NCBI GenBank assembly: GCA_934667125.1
Contig: CAKULF010000009.1
Location: 1 to 37,768, forward strand
Source: an uncultured Candidatus Melainabacteria bacterium
GTDB taxonomy: Bacteria > Cyanobacteriota > Vampirovibrionia > Gastranaerophilales > Gastranaerophilaceae
Length of the DNA stretch: 37,768 nucleotides
Reading direction: 5' to 3'
The notes beneath the pieces are model-generated. The model saw only the letters and a program-made list of their open reading frames with translations, made no database searches and was not told the origin of the DNA. Of this stretch, positions 24,346-32,473 are shown one piece after another. A program made the translations under genes and the position numbers. The number at the start of each line of letters is the position of its first letter. Position 1 is the first letter of the stretch.

Positions 24346-25283
24346 TAATCAAAATACATCCTATATGTCATATCTTGCTTGATTTCAAGGCTTTTCGGTT
24401 TAGTTTTCCAAAGCTTAAATTCTAAATAAGCAGGAGTTTCCATTATTCTAAAATTCATATCTTTTTGATAAGGAGAATAGTTGTTGCAACCGCTTTCTAA
24501 GCCGCAAGAAAAACCTCTATGATAATATCCTTGGAAAAAATAGGGTTGCTTGAATATTCCGTTAAAGGTAATCGGGCTAATATTTTCTTTTTCAGATACA
24601 TACCCCCAATTATAGCTAAAATCCCTAGCGTTAGTATCATCCATTACCATTTCAAACCCTTTATAATTGGGGTTTTTCTTGTAAAAATCTGAAATATTAT
24701 AATGAACTTCTAAGATATTTTCTTTTTTATATTCCAATTTTGTTGGGAAAAAATAATCCAAATTTGATATTTGTTTTGCGCTTCTTTTGCCAAAAGCAGG
24801 CGCCATAAGGGTTAATAAGAGTTCAGGATTATTAATTGAAATTGATTGACGAGATAAACCTTTCGCTATATTAGGGTTATCCTTTAATCCGTTTCGAGTA
24901 AGCTCCTCAACGCTAATCCAAGGAATATTATCCTCAATTTGATAAATTTCTACTTTAGGTAAATAATCCTTAATCTTAAATATTTTTGAATTATTAACGT
25001 ATTCTATTCTTTTTTCTATGATTTCATTTTTAGTCAAAGAAGATAATTCGCTCATTTTTCTTAAAGGAATATCTTGTCCTTTTTCAACTATTTCTTCTTT
25101 TATAGCTTTTGGTTGAGCATTTGAAATATCATAGAATTTATAACTGTTTTGCTGATAAATGTAACAAATTGTAATTGGAATAAGAAGAATTAAAAATATC
25201 CAAAATGCCTTGTCAAAATTCATTTTGCTTTTATATTCTTCAATATTTTCTTTATTATTATTGTCTTTTAAGTCTTTTTCCAT
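24345..25283 (-). CDS. Single-pass membrane protein of unknown function
   Basis: I do not recognise this 312-aa protein. A charged cytoplasmic N-terminus (about 24 residues, rich in K, E and N) is followed by one hydrophobic segment, FWIFLILLIPITICYIY (28-44). A large, probably extracytoplasmic domain follows, with a C-terminal beta-rich part containing Cys-x3-SGC (SCGLESGCNNY) that could form a disulfide. It is translationally coupled to the DUF486 gene. No -10 or ribosome site of good quality was found before the ATG at 25283. Confidence 0.6.
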   Translation of the reverse strand: MEKDLKDNNNKENIEEYKSKMNFDKAFWIFLILLIPITICYIYQQNSYKFYDISNAQPKAIKEEIVEKGQDIPLRKMSELSSLTKNEIIEKRIEYVNNSKIFKIKDYLPKVEIYQIEDNIPWISVEELTRNGLKDNPNIAKGLSRQSISINNPELLLTLMAPAFGKRSAKQISNLDYFFPTKLEYKKENILEVHYNISDFYKKNPNYKGFEMVMDDTNARDFSYNWGYVSEKENISPITFNGIFKQPYFFQGYYHRGFSCGLESGCNNYSPYQKDMNFRIMETPAYLEFKLWKTKPKSLEIKQDMTYRMYFD

Positions 25284-25340
25284 AACATATTTTTATCATA
25301 ATTTAATTTTATTTAAAACATATTTTTAAATTATTTTGAT

Positions 25341-25369
25341 TTGTCGAGAAAAAAAAGTATGTATATAAT
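25341..25369 (+). promoter_or_regulatory. Promoter of the secreted HEAIH protein gene
   Basis: TTGTCG (25341-25346) and TATAAT (25364-25369) are 17 bp apart. The leader of about 24 nt carries a GAGAGGA ribosome site before the ATG at 25400. Confidence 0.65.
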
Positions 25370-25399
25370 ATTAATATCATTTTGAGTTGAGAGGATTTA

Positions 25400-26035
25400 A
25401 TGAAAAAGATATTTTATTTTTTAATGTTAATAGTTTTAAATAGCTCGATTAGCTTTGCTATTACGGAAAATTTGAATACTTTATCTGATGATGTTGTTAA
25501 AAAATATGAAAAAGTTTCAAAAAATGAAAATATTATAAGAGCCGTTGAAAAATTAAAAGGAACAACAGGAAACTATTCAAGAGATGCGATTTTAGGCAAA
25601 AATCTTACTAATCGCCCAATTAAAATTGAATTTATCAATTTAGCAACAATCAACCCGATTTATACTAATTTTGACGCTTTGGGCTGGAAAAAGAAAAAAG
25701 ATTTATATATCTATATTAATGAAAAACACACAGACGCCCCAATTGAAGCACTAAGCGCCCTTTTAGCGCACGAAGCAATTCATCAGGACGAATATAATTC
25801 TCTAAACGAAGAAACCTATGCTTGGACATTAGAGGCTGCCGTTTGGACACAATTAACAGATGAAAAACCCGAGCTTGAAAAAATTTCTCATCCGTTAATT
25901 GAAAGAGAAAACGTTATCAAACAACTGTTTGTTCGAGGAAACTACACAAGCGAATACATCCACAGGTTTGTTATAACAAATAAAGGCTATCAAAACTTGC
26001 CCGAGCGCTCCTATGGATTTGAAGAACTTTTATAA
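25400..26035 (+). CDS. Secreted protein with HEAIH zinc-peptidase motif
   Basis: The 211-aa protein begins with a clear signal peptide (KKIFYFLMLIVLNSSISFA, cleavage about residue 20). The mature part carries HEAIH (124-128), followed by NEETYAWTLEAAVW, where a Glu about ten residues on could complete a zinc site. This is the layout of small gluzincin-like peptidases, though the family is unnamed to me. It should act in the periplasm or outside. It has its own promoter, a strong ribosome site and a terminator directly after the stop, so it is monocistronic. The other zinc-motif protein in the window (7338-8558) shows no obvious similarity beyond the motif. Confidence 0.75.
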   Translation: MKKIFYFLMLIVLNSSISFAITENLNTLSDDVVKKYEKVSKNENIIRAVEKLKGTTGNYSRDAILGKNLTNRPIKIEFINLATINPIYTNFDALGWKKKKDLYIYINEKHTDAPIEALSALLAHEAIHQDEYNSLNEETYAWTLEAAVWTQLTDEKPELEKISHPLIERENVIKQLFVRGNYTSEYIHRFVITNKGYQNLPERSYGFEELL

Positions 26036-26040
26036 AACGT

Positions 26041-26067
26041 AAAGAGCCTAAAAACTAGGCTCTTTTT
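26041..26067 (+). terminator. Rho-independent terminator
   Basis: AAAGAGCCTA (26041-26050) pairs with TAGGCTCTTT (26056-26065) around a 5-nt loop, and the second arm runs into a T-run. It lies 5 bp after the stop of the secreted protein gene and may also weakly stop the convergent 51-aa gene. Confidence 0.9.
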
Positions 26068-26091
26068 AAATTTCATTCTTTTTTATTTGGA

Positions 26092-26247
26092 TTATTTTCC
26101 ATAAGAATTAATACATTTATCAGCTAAATATTTAAAATATGACGCTCTAAATTCTTCTGCTGTAAAGTTTTCAATAGCTGTTGGAATAACTATTAAAAAT
26201 GTATATACAACTAACCCAAAAAATACTAGACTTAACATTTCAATCAT
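26092..26247 (-). CDS. Small single-pass membrane protein (51 aa)
   Basis: A short frame on the minus strand encodes 51 residues. The N-terminal part, MLSLVFFGLVVYTFLIVIP, is a convincing membrane helix, followed by a polar tail with an acidic segment (FTAEEFRASYFKY) and one cysteine. An AGAGG ribosome site lies 8 nt before the ATG at 26247, which is better evidence than its length alone. An alternative ATG is three codons on. It fills what otherwise looks like empty DNA between 26067 and 26430. The function is unknown. Confidence 0.55.
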   Translation of the reverse strand: MIEMLSLVFFGLVVYTFLIVIPTAIENFTAEEFRASYFKYLADKCINSYGK

Positions 26248-26437
26248 TACATAACCTCTTTATTGTCTTACCTTGCATTAATATAGACGGCAGATTTTCT
26301 ATTTTTCTTTAGCTTTTGTTTTCAATTTTTAACATTTATTTACAAATACTACACCTTTAATATATTAGATGTTATTTTTCTTATTTTGTTTCAGATATTT
26401 TTAAAAATCAGCTTTTTGGCTAACTACCACTTAGCGA

Positions 26438-26465
26438 TTACTTTAACTTAAAAAAGATTTAACAT
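26438..26465 (+). promoter_or_regulatory. Promoter of the 152-aa secreted protein gene, predicted leaderless
   Basis: TTACTT (26438-26443) and TAACAT (26460-26465) are 16 bp apart, and the ATG at 26472 follows after exactly 6 nt. No Shine-Dalgarno sequence is present. The rest of the stretch from 26248 to 26437 is AT-rich without a recognisable gene. Confidence 0.45.
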
Positions 26466-26471
26466 CAAAAT

Positions 26472-26930
26472 ATGAAAAACATAATTCTTTTAACAAGCAT
26501 AATACTAGGGCTTTCTAGCGCTTTCGGGTGGGATTTTTCTAATAGTTTATTTGGAAATAATACCTCAAACGGCTATTACAACACATATAATAACTATCGT
26601 CCATATAACCCCTATCGCTTTCAAAACAATGCGTTTAGCAACTTTAACCGCTTAAATTACAATAGATATCATAATCATCATAGACACCCAAGGCTATATA
26701 ATAATGCTACAGGCTATCCGAACGGATTTTATAATGGCTCGCTAAGCCCCAACCAAAGATTTAATAACTTTTTTAGACCTCGCTATCAAGGCTTAACAGG
26801 TTTTAGCCCCTCTATTAGAGAAAGCTTACCGACATGCGACACCAATAGCTATTATATCAACAATCGAGGCGCAATATCTTGTAATCACGAAGTTGATGGC
26901 TCAGCCACGGTTAGAATTATTCAAGATTAA
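26472..26930 (+). CDS. Secreted Asn/Tyr/Arg-rich protein
   Basis: The 152-aa product starts with a signal peptide (MKNIILLTSIILGLSSAFG). The mature region is low complexity and dominated by N, Y, R, F and P (GNNTSNGYYNTYNNYRPYNPYR, cut here into its repeated NYR/YNP character), with a histidine cluster (HNHHRHP, about residues 67-73). The C-terminus has two cysteines that could pair (LPTCDTN and ISCNHEV). This composition suggests an extended surface or adhesive protein rather than an enzyme. No homologue is recognised. It has no ribosome site but a well-placed -10 box, and is followed by a plus-strand terminator at 27032. Confidence 0.6.
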   Translation: MKNIILLTSIILGLSSAFGWDFSNSLFGNNTSNGYYNTYNNYRPYNPYRFQNNAFSNFNRLNYNRYHNHHRHPRLYNNATGYPNGFYNGSLSPNQRFNNFFRPRYQGLTGFSPSIRESLPTCDTNSYYINNRGAISCNHEVDGSATVRIIQD

Positions 26931-26983
26931 CATCCTCTAAATATATTATTTAGTAGAAAAAATTAATCTAATGGTCTATAATA

Positions 26984-27010
26984 TAAAAAAAGACCCCTTT
27001 TTTAGGGGCT
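26984..27010 (-). terminator. Terminator of the flagellar operon
   Basis: On the minus strand a CCCCT/AGGGG hairpin with a 5-nt loop is followed by a run of seven T. The stem is short, but it stands about 65 bp after the flgL stop. Confidence 0.65.
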
Positions 27011-27031
27011 AAATGGTAAGTAAAATTGCTT

Positions 27032-27066
27032 TAACCTTAAACTTTGGCTTTTAAGGTTATTTTTAT
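27032..27066 (+). terminator. Rho-independent terminator of the 152-aa gene
   Basis: TAACCTTAAA (27032-27041) pairs with TTTAAGGTTA (27050-27059), followed by a T-rich tract on the plus strand. Together with the minus-strand hairpin at 26984 it forms a crossed pair of terminators between convergent units. Confidence 0.7.
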
Positions 27067-27075
27067 TTTTTATCC

Positions 27076-28011
27076 TTATAGATAATCCAACAAGGACATT
27101 CCGCCAAGAATAACATTGCTTATAGTATAGCTTGCTTGCAAACTTGTTTGAGCGTTTTTCAAATCTGTTGCCGCTTTAACTATATCAATATCTTCAATAT
27201 CTGATTTCTTTTCTGCTAAAGTCGTTAAAGTTGTTTGATTTAAGCTTTTTGCCGATTCAAGCTTAGAAACTTTAGCGGAAAAATTACCAATTTCAACCGT
27301 AACATTGTCATAAGCGCTTGTCGCAACATCAATTTTCTTTCTTATAGCGTCATAATCCAATGTATCAGCGTTTAATAATTCATCTAATTCTTTCATTTGA
27401 GAAAAGAAATCAACTTCGGATGTTGAGCCATCATTATTTGTAACTGTTGTTTTAGGGAAAATCTTATCCCCAGTTACATTGTATGCCATTGTTTTGCCTT
27501 CTGAAATTGTTAAATTTCTATCCCCAACACTAGAAGCGCTTCCTTGATAGATAACATCGCCATTAGCGTCCGTTGTATAAGTTGGCATTTGAACATTATT
27601 TCCTGAAAAAATATAATTATCCATATATTTTGTGTTCATATAGCCTTTAATTGAATTAACTCTTTCTCTTATTTCGCTTGAAATTGCTTTAGCTGAATCG
27701 GGCGTTGTAGTAGCATTTGAAGCTTCAAGAATTAAAGATTTTATCTTATCAACTTCATCATTTACGCTATTTAGAGTGTCATAAGCTAGGCTCATTTCGC
27801 TTGAAGCCGCTTCGATATTACCTTGGTAATCGGTTAATTTAGAAATTTCATCATTAACTTTTAACAAATTGCTTGCTCCCACGATATCCTCGGAAGCCTT
27901 TGTGAAATTTTTGCCTTGAGCAAATTTTTTCATAATTTCATAATATTTTTCATAAGCACCGCTTGTTGTGCCTGAAACAAGATTTGTCATTGTAGATGTT
28001 GAAATTCTCAT
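27076..28011 (-). CDS. flgL: Flagellar hook-associated protein 3
   Basis: FlgL is the second hook-filament junction protein and a flagellin relative. The 311-aa product begins MRISTSTMTN with a flagellin-type N-terminal helix. Its middle reads DKIKSLILEASNATT and MDNYIFSGNNVQMPT, with the SG-x-N block characteristic of FlgL, and it ends in the helix SLQASYTISNVILGGMSLLDYL. A size near 300 aa is normal. It is the last gene of the flagellar operon, 33 bp after flgK, and is followed by a minus-strand terminator. Like other axial proteins it lacks a signal peptide and would leave through the flagellar type III exporter. Confidence 0.93.
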   Translation of the reverse strand: MRISTSTMTNLVSGTTSGAYEKYYEIMKKFAQGKNFTKASEDIVGASNLLKVNDEISKLTDYQGNIEAASSEMSLAYDTLNSVNDEVDKIKSLILEASNATTTPDSAKAISSEIRERVNSIKGYMNTKYMDNYIFSGNNVQMPTYTTDANGDVIYQGSASSVGDRNLTISEGKTMAYNVTGDKIFPKTTVTNNDGSTSEVDFFSQMKELDELLNADTLDYDAIRKKIDVATSAYDNVTVEIGNFSAKVSKLESAKSLNQTTLTTLAEKKSDIEDIDIVKAATDLKNAQTSLQASYTISNVILGGMSLLDYL

Positions 28012-28044
28012 ATAATAAAATCCTTTTTATTATTAATAATTGCC

Positions 28045-29559
28045 CTAAACCATACTCAAAATCGTGTCGTATAAGTTATTTACAGTGGAGAATAATTTAG
28101 CTGACGCTTCGTACGACCTTTGATATTTTATCATATCTGTTAATTCTTCGTCTAAATTTACTCCAATCAGATTAGAAAAATTTGTCTGCGAGCTATCTGC
28201 AACAGAATTTGCTGTATCCGCTTTTCCTTTGGCATAGTCAACGTTTGTGCCGATATCTGTTGCAAGTGATGACAAGAATTTTGATAAAGTTGTGTCATTA
28301 TTTATTGCATAAGAACAAATTTTCTTATTTTGCAAACCCGTTATTTCAACAGCGTTATCAGAATTTCCGACAGCATTTTTCCACTCATCTCCTTTATATT
28401 GAGTTGAATCAATTCTTGCTGCCGCAACAAGCCAAGGATTATCTTTCAATTTTGAATTTATTGTGATATTTCCGGCTGTTATTGTTGTTGAGCCATCTGA
28501 AGTTGTGAATAGATTTTCTGTTGATTTTTCTAAAATTAAGTTTCCGTTACCGTCGTTTGTAATATTTGCAGCAAAAACATCCCCATCATCATAGGTTTGA
28601 ATTTTGTTTAATTCGGTTGCAAAAGCGTTTGCAGCGCTATCGATTTTATCCCTCAAACCTGAAAGAGAGAAGTATTTATCGTTTGAACCGTTGATAAATT
28701 CAATATTTGCAGCCAAAGAACCTGTTTTAAAAGCGTCTGTTATGCCGTTTGTAATTTTATAATTTTCATCTTCGGTTGATTGAAGATACATTGAAAATTT
28801 TCCGCCAGCCATTGAGGATTTTAGAGAATAATTTTGGCTTGCGCCTTGAACAGCTTTAATACCGCCAACGTATAGATTTACTGTGCCGTTTGTATTTGTA
28901 TCATATTTAACATCAATATAGTTTGAAAGTTCTTTTAAAATTGAATTGATTTCGTTTCTTGCTTCTGCTGATTTATCGGATTTAACATATTCAGCGTTAG
29001 CGTCCGCTAATTTTTTAAACAAATTATCAACAATTTTAACGGTATCTTGCGTGCTTTCGATTGTGTCTTGCTCTTTTGTATCAATTTGTTTAGAAACTTC
29101 ATTGAATTTATCAGCAACATTGCTTGCACTTAATAAAAATTGTTGTCTGATTGAAATATCATCAGGATATTTTTCAAGATTAGCACTTGCTGCGTAAAAA
29201 TCGTTTAATAAAGCGTTTAAACCATCATCACCAAGAGCGTTAACAATATCTTCAAGCCCTGAAATATTGTCTTTAACTTTGTTATAGTATTCAGCGTCTG
29301 AATTTGTTTTAATTACATCATTAAAAGCGCCCATATCAACATAATCTTTAAGTTCGGATATGGTTGCACCGTTTAAACCTTTAATTATTCCAACTACATT
29401 ATTGTTTCCCGTATTAAAACGAGATTCTTGGAAATTTACACCTTGTCTTATATATCCTTCTGTATGAATGTTTGCAATATTGTGAGATACAACCGTTAAA
29501 GCGTATTGGTTGTTTCTTAAAGACCCTACTGCAATATTCATGCTTTGATTTAGTGACAT
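28045..29559 (-). CDS. flgK: Flagellar hook-associated protein 1
   Basis: FlgK forms the first hook-filament junction ring. The 504-aa protein has the axial N-terminal motif SLNQSMNIAVGSLRNNQYALTVVSHNIANIHTEGYIRQ, with the conserved SHNIAN and GY of rod/hook proteins. It ends with the FlgK-type LDEELTDMIKYQRSYEASAKLFSTVNNLYDTIL helix. The central part is variable, as expected. It lies between flgN (21 bp upstream) and flgL (33 bp downstream). FlgN at 29581 is its probable export chaperone. Confidence 0.95.
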   Translation of the reverse strand: MSLNQSMNIAVGSLRNNQYALTVVSHNIANIHTEGYIRQGVNFQESRFNTGNNNVVGIIKGLNGATISELKDYVDMGAFNDVIKTNSDAEYYNKVKDNISGLEDIVNALGDDGLNALLNDFYAASANLEKYPDDISIRQQFLLSASNVADKFNEVSKQIDTKEQDTIESTQDTVKIVDNLFKKLADANAEYVKSDKSAEARNEINSILKELSNYIDVKYDTNTNGTVNLYVGGIKAVQGASQNYSLKSSMAGGKFSMYLQSTEDENYKITNGITDAFKTGSLAANIEFINGSNDKYFSLSGLRDKIDSAANAFATELNKIQTYDDGDVFAANITNDGNGNLILEKSTENLFTTSDGSTTITAGNITINSKLKDNPWLVAAARIDSTQYKGDEWKNAVGNSDNAVEITGLQNKKICSYAINNDTTLSKFLSSLATDIGTNVDYAKGKADTANSVADSSQTNFSNLIGVNLDEELTDMIKYQRSYEASAKLFSTVNNLYDTILSMV

Positions 29560-29580
29560 AATTTAATAAATCCTTTTATA

Positions 29581-29982
29581 TTATGCTTCTTCCGTGATAG
29601 ATGAAATTCTGTATGTATCCTCATCCACGCAATTTTTTCCTTTCGAGTCGTATGAATGAGAATGAGTTTCGTTTTGTGCTATATTTAAAATACCAGATAA
29701 TAGTCCATTTATAACATCAAGCGAGTGTTTTATTAAGATTTCGTTATCGTTTTCTAATTTTTTAATTTCTTGACTTAATTGTCTAATTTGCGCTTTTTCG
29801 CTATCAGTAAGGCTTTTTGTCGCTTCTTTTAAGTCAACTTTTTTAATTTCTTCAAATATAACAACAATATCTTCATCCGTTTTTGTTAAAGTTTCGATAT
29901 CATTTTTAACTATCGCTTCTTTTTTTATTGATAAAAGATTTTTTAATTTAGATAAATTTTCTTTTAAATCATTAAAATTCAT
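29581..29982 (-). CDS. flgN: FlgN-like flagellar export chaperone
   Basis: FlgN proteins are small helical chaperones that deliver FlgK and FlgL to the export apparatus. The 133-aa product is all helical with a heptad-like middle (IRQLSQEIKKLENDNEILIKHSLDVINGLLSGI). Its tail reads HSYDSKGK, like the YDxKG end of the FlgN family. The assignment rests mainly on this pattern and on its place immediately upstream of flgK; identity by sequence alone is weak. An AAAGGA ribosome site precedes the ATG. Confidence 0.75.
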   Translation of the reverse strand: MNFNDLKENLSKLKNLLSIKKEAIVKNDIETLTKTDEDIVVIFEEIKKVDLKEATKSLTDSEKAQIRQLSQEIKKLENDNEILIKHSLDVINGLLSGILNIAQNETHSHSYDSKGKNCVDEDTYRISSITEEA

Positions 29983-29997
29983 ACTTTTCCTTTAGTT

Positions 29998-30300
29998 TTA
30001 TGCGCTATAATCAGCTATAACGCTTCTTCCATACATATATCCGTAGTTTATATCATCTATTGTTACATTTTCGCCAATTGAAGAAGCATATTTTTGTATA
30101 TCTTCAACATCAAGCGTGTTTGCTTTTGAATTATTTTCAATTAGCGCTATATCTTCTTGCTTGAAATCTTCAACTTCGTCCGGCGCTTTTTTAGCTTGCT
30201 CAAAAGCACGAGTCGCCGTGTTTAAGTTTAGTTTTGATATAGAGCTTGCTATTAAGCTGCTTATATTTGTATTGTTATTTACATCCATATTACTTACCAT
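29998..30300 (-). CDS. Possible FlgM-like anti-sigma factor
   Basis: The 100-aa protein lies between flgJ and flgN, where flgM is commonly found. FlgM binds and holds the flagellar sigma factor until the hook is complete. The N-terminus is polar and probably disordered (NNNTNISSLIASS). The C-terminal half, LDVEDIQKYASSIGENVTIDDINYGYMYGRSVIADY, is helical and loosely FlgM-like, but the classical motif is not clear, so I give no symbol. The start could be 30300 or the in-frame ATG at 30288. Neither has a strong ribosome site. Confidence 0.5.
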   Translation of the reverse strand: MVSNMDVNNNTNISSLIASSISKLNLNTATRAFEQAKKAPDEVEDFKQEDIALIENNSKANTLDVEDIQKYASSIGENVTIDDINYGYMYGRSVIADYSA

Positions 30301-30355
30301 TTTTTAAAAAAATTACCTATTATGTCTATTTTATTTGAATTTTTGGCTATTATCA

Positions 30356-30730
30356 TCAATCTTTGGTTTGATTTATAGTATTGGGTGTTTTGTCTGGAAT
30401 AGTTTTCTCGAGCTGTTTATACATTTGCTTTGCAATTCCCAGAGATGTTCTTGGATTATTTGCAATAGAACGAGCGATATCGTTATACATAAATGATTTT
30501 AGGTTATCTAAGTATTGACTTTCTTGGAAAAAAGAGCCCTCTTTATCAACCGTTTTATCTAATTCATTCAACATTTTTGCCACAAAAATTGATTCAAACT
30601 CCTTAGAAATTTTATCCAATTTTTCCTTTTCGGTTTTTGCCCCTCTTTTAATGTTTTCAATTTCAGCCAAATCAGAGCTGTTTTGAGCGTAACTTCCGCC
30701 AATTGCGCCTATATTAGATAGCATATCCAT
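30356..30730 (-). CDS. flgJ: FlgJ rod-binding domain protein (no muramidase domain)
   Basis: In enterobacteria FlgJ is a rod-capping protein fused to a peptidoglycan hydrolase. This 124-aa version has only the N-terminal rod-binding domain: KISKEFESIFVAKMLNELDKT (41-61) and DNLKSFMYNDIARSIANNP are the family signatures. The wall-cutting function is presumably given by the separate SLT protein at 34995-35666 in the same operon. Its ATG overlaps the flgI stop (TAATG), implying coupled translation. Confidence 0.88.
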   Translation of the reverse strand: MDMLSNIGAIGGSYAQNSSDLAEIENIKRGAKTEKEKLDKISKEFESIFVAKMLNELDKTVDKEGSFFQESQYLDNLKSFMYNDIARSIANNPRTSLGIAKQMYKQLEKTIPDKTPNTINQTKD

Positions 30731-31845
30731 TAAATCACCTCTAATTCTGCTTCAAGGCTTCCTGCTTGGGATAGCGCTTGTAATATTGCTATTAAATCCG
30801 TTGGAGAAACCCCAATATTATTCAAAGCGCTAACTAAATCCGCCAAATTTGAATTAGCGTCCATTTGAACCAAAGAGCCTTGTTTTTCATCAATTTGAAT
30901 TTGAGCATTTTGTTGAAGAGCGGTGTTTCCTTGAGCAAGAGGGTTTGGTTGAACAACTTCATTTTCAACTCGAATTGTAACCGTTATTCCGCCATGAGCA
31001 ACCGCAGCAGGCATTAATTTAGTATTTCCGCCGATTACAACCGTTCCTGTTCTTTCATTTAGTACAACTTTTGCTTTTGTTCCCGTTGCGCCAACGATTT
31101 GATTTTCAATCAATGATAAAAATGTTACTCTATCATCTCTGTATTTTAAAGGAATATTAACTTGAACAGCTCCGCCATCAAGCGCTTTAGCATAAGCAAT
31201 TCTTGAAGTTATTGTTTTTGCTATGCGTGAAGCCATTGTGTAGTCTGCTTTATCTAATAATAAAGTTAGGGTTGTTTCATCCCCGATACTTGTTAAAATA
31301 TCTCTTTCAATAATACCGCCATTTGGCACTCTTCCCGTTGTTGTAACACCTTTTGAAGAGCTTGAACCGCCTGTGCTTGCTTTAATTCCGCCCGTTGTCA
31401 CAGGACCTTGAGCCATTGCAACAATTTCGCCGTTTGGCGCTCTTAATTGAGTTTGAACCAAAACGCCACCCGTTAAGCTTTTAGCATCTGCCATAGCAGA
31501 AACCGTAACATCAATTTTATCGCCCTCTTTTGCAAAAGGAGGAATAATCGCCGTTACTATAACCGCCGCTGAAGTACCTTTTTGAATGTAGTTTGATTGG
31601 TCGATTACAGTGCCTAAAGATAATAGCATTTGTTGGCTTGTCATTTGGGTATGACGAGAATTATCACCCGTGTTTTGAAGTCCGACAACCAATCCATAGC
31701 CTACTACTTGGTTTTCCCTAATCCCTTTAACGTGCGTTATATCTTTAATTCTAAGCGTTTGCTCGGACAAAGCTAAAACTTGACAACAAGAAAAAGCAAA
31801 TCCGAAAAATAATAATATTAAAGCTATTAATTTTTTATTCACCAT
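30730..31845 (-). CDS. flgI: Flagellar P-ring protein
   Basis: FlgI forms the periplasmic P ring around the rod. The 371-aa precursor has a signal peptide (KLIALILLFFGFAFSCCQVLA) and family blocks RIKDITHVKGIRENQVVGYGLVVGL, DNSRHTQMTSQQMLLSLG, LNERTGTVVIGGN (near residue 275) and the end LVSALNNIGVSPTDLIAILQALSQAGSLEAELEVI. I choose the ATG at 31845 because AAAGGA stands 5 nt before it; the ATG at 31851 would overlap that ribosome site. It is coupled to flgJ downstream. Confidence 0.94.
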   Translation of the reverse strand: MVNKKLIALILLFFGFAFSCCQVLALSEQTLRIKDITHVKGIRENQVVGYGLVVGLQNTGDNSRHTQMTSQQMLLSLGTVIDQSNYIQKGTSAAVIVTAIIPPFAKEGDKIDVTVSAMADAKSLTGGVLVQTQLRAPNGEIVAMAQGPVTTGGIKASTGGSSSSKGVTTTGRVPNGGIIERDILTSIGDETTLTLLLDKADYTMASRIAKTITSRIAYAKALDGGAVQVNIPLKYRDDRVTFLSLIENQIVGATGTKAKVVLNERTGTVVIGGNTKLMPAAVAHGGITVTIRVENEVVQPNPLAQGNTALQQNAQIQIDEKQGSLVQMDANSNLADLVSALNNIGVSPTDLIAILQALSQAGSLEAELEVI

Positions 31846-31863
31846 AATCATCCTTTAATTATT

Positions 31864-32472
31864 TTAGAACACTGTTCTGATTGCTCTATTGATAATACCT
31901 TCATTTTGACCACGAGATACCGTTCCTGCGCCGCTCATTGCAAATTGCAAGTTAGCAACATGGTTTGAACTCACTTCGCCTGATTGATTTATCCATTTTG
32001 GATCAACAACCCCCGAAACAATCAAATCCAATCTTTCGTTTTGTTGAACAAGGCTCTTTTTGCCTTGAACCAATAAATTTCCGTTTGGAAGAACTTGAAC
32101 AACTTGGGCTGTGATTGTATCTGTAAATGACATTGTTCTTGATACTGCCGTTGTATTTGCAACCGTTAAACCGCCGTCGTTTGCAGCGTCAAGCGCTTCT
32201 GTTAAAGTATTTTTCTTTAAAACTTTAAAAAATTTAGTAACATTTTGTGCTAAATTTGAATCTTTAGAAGTTGAATATGAACCGCTATCAGAAGATGTTG
32301 CCGTTTCTTCCAACACAATTGAAACCAAATCGCCGACATTTCTTGCTCGAACAGAAGAATACAAGGCTTTTGGTTCAATTATCGAACTTTGAGTAGCGCT
32401 CAGTGAAAACAGGCTTTCTGCGCTTGCTGAAATTGTTGATATTAAAACTAAAGATAATAATATTTTTTTCAT
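31864..32472 (-). CDS. flgH: Flagellar L-ring protein, without lipidation cysteine
   Basis: FlgH forms the outer-membrane L ring and so shows that the cell has an outer membrane. The 202-aa protein has RARNVGDLVSIVLEETATSS (43-62), GNLLVQGKKSLVQQNERLDLIVSGVVDP and the end GTVSRGQNEGIINRAIRTVF, all typical. The N-terminal signal peptide runs KKILLSLVLISTISASAES. Enterobacterial FlgH is a lipoprotein with a cysteine after the signal peptide, but here none is present in that region. It follows flgA by 1 bp and precedes flgI. Confidence 0.94.
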   Translation of the reverse strand: MKKILLSLVLISTISASAESLFSLSATQSSIIEPKALYSSVRARNVGDLVSIVLEETATSSDSGSYSTSKDSNLAQNVTKFFKVLKKNTLTEALDAANDGGLTVANTTAVSRTMSFTDTITAQVVQVLPNGNLLVQGKKSLVQQNERLDLIVSGVVDPKWINQSGEVSSNHVANLQFAMSGAGTVSRGQNEGIINRAIRTVF

Positions 32473-32473
32473 T

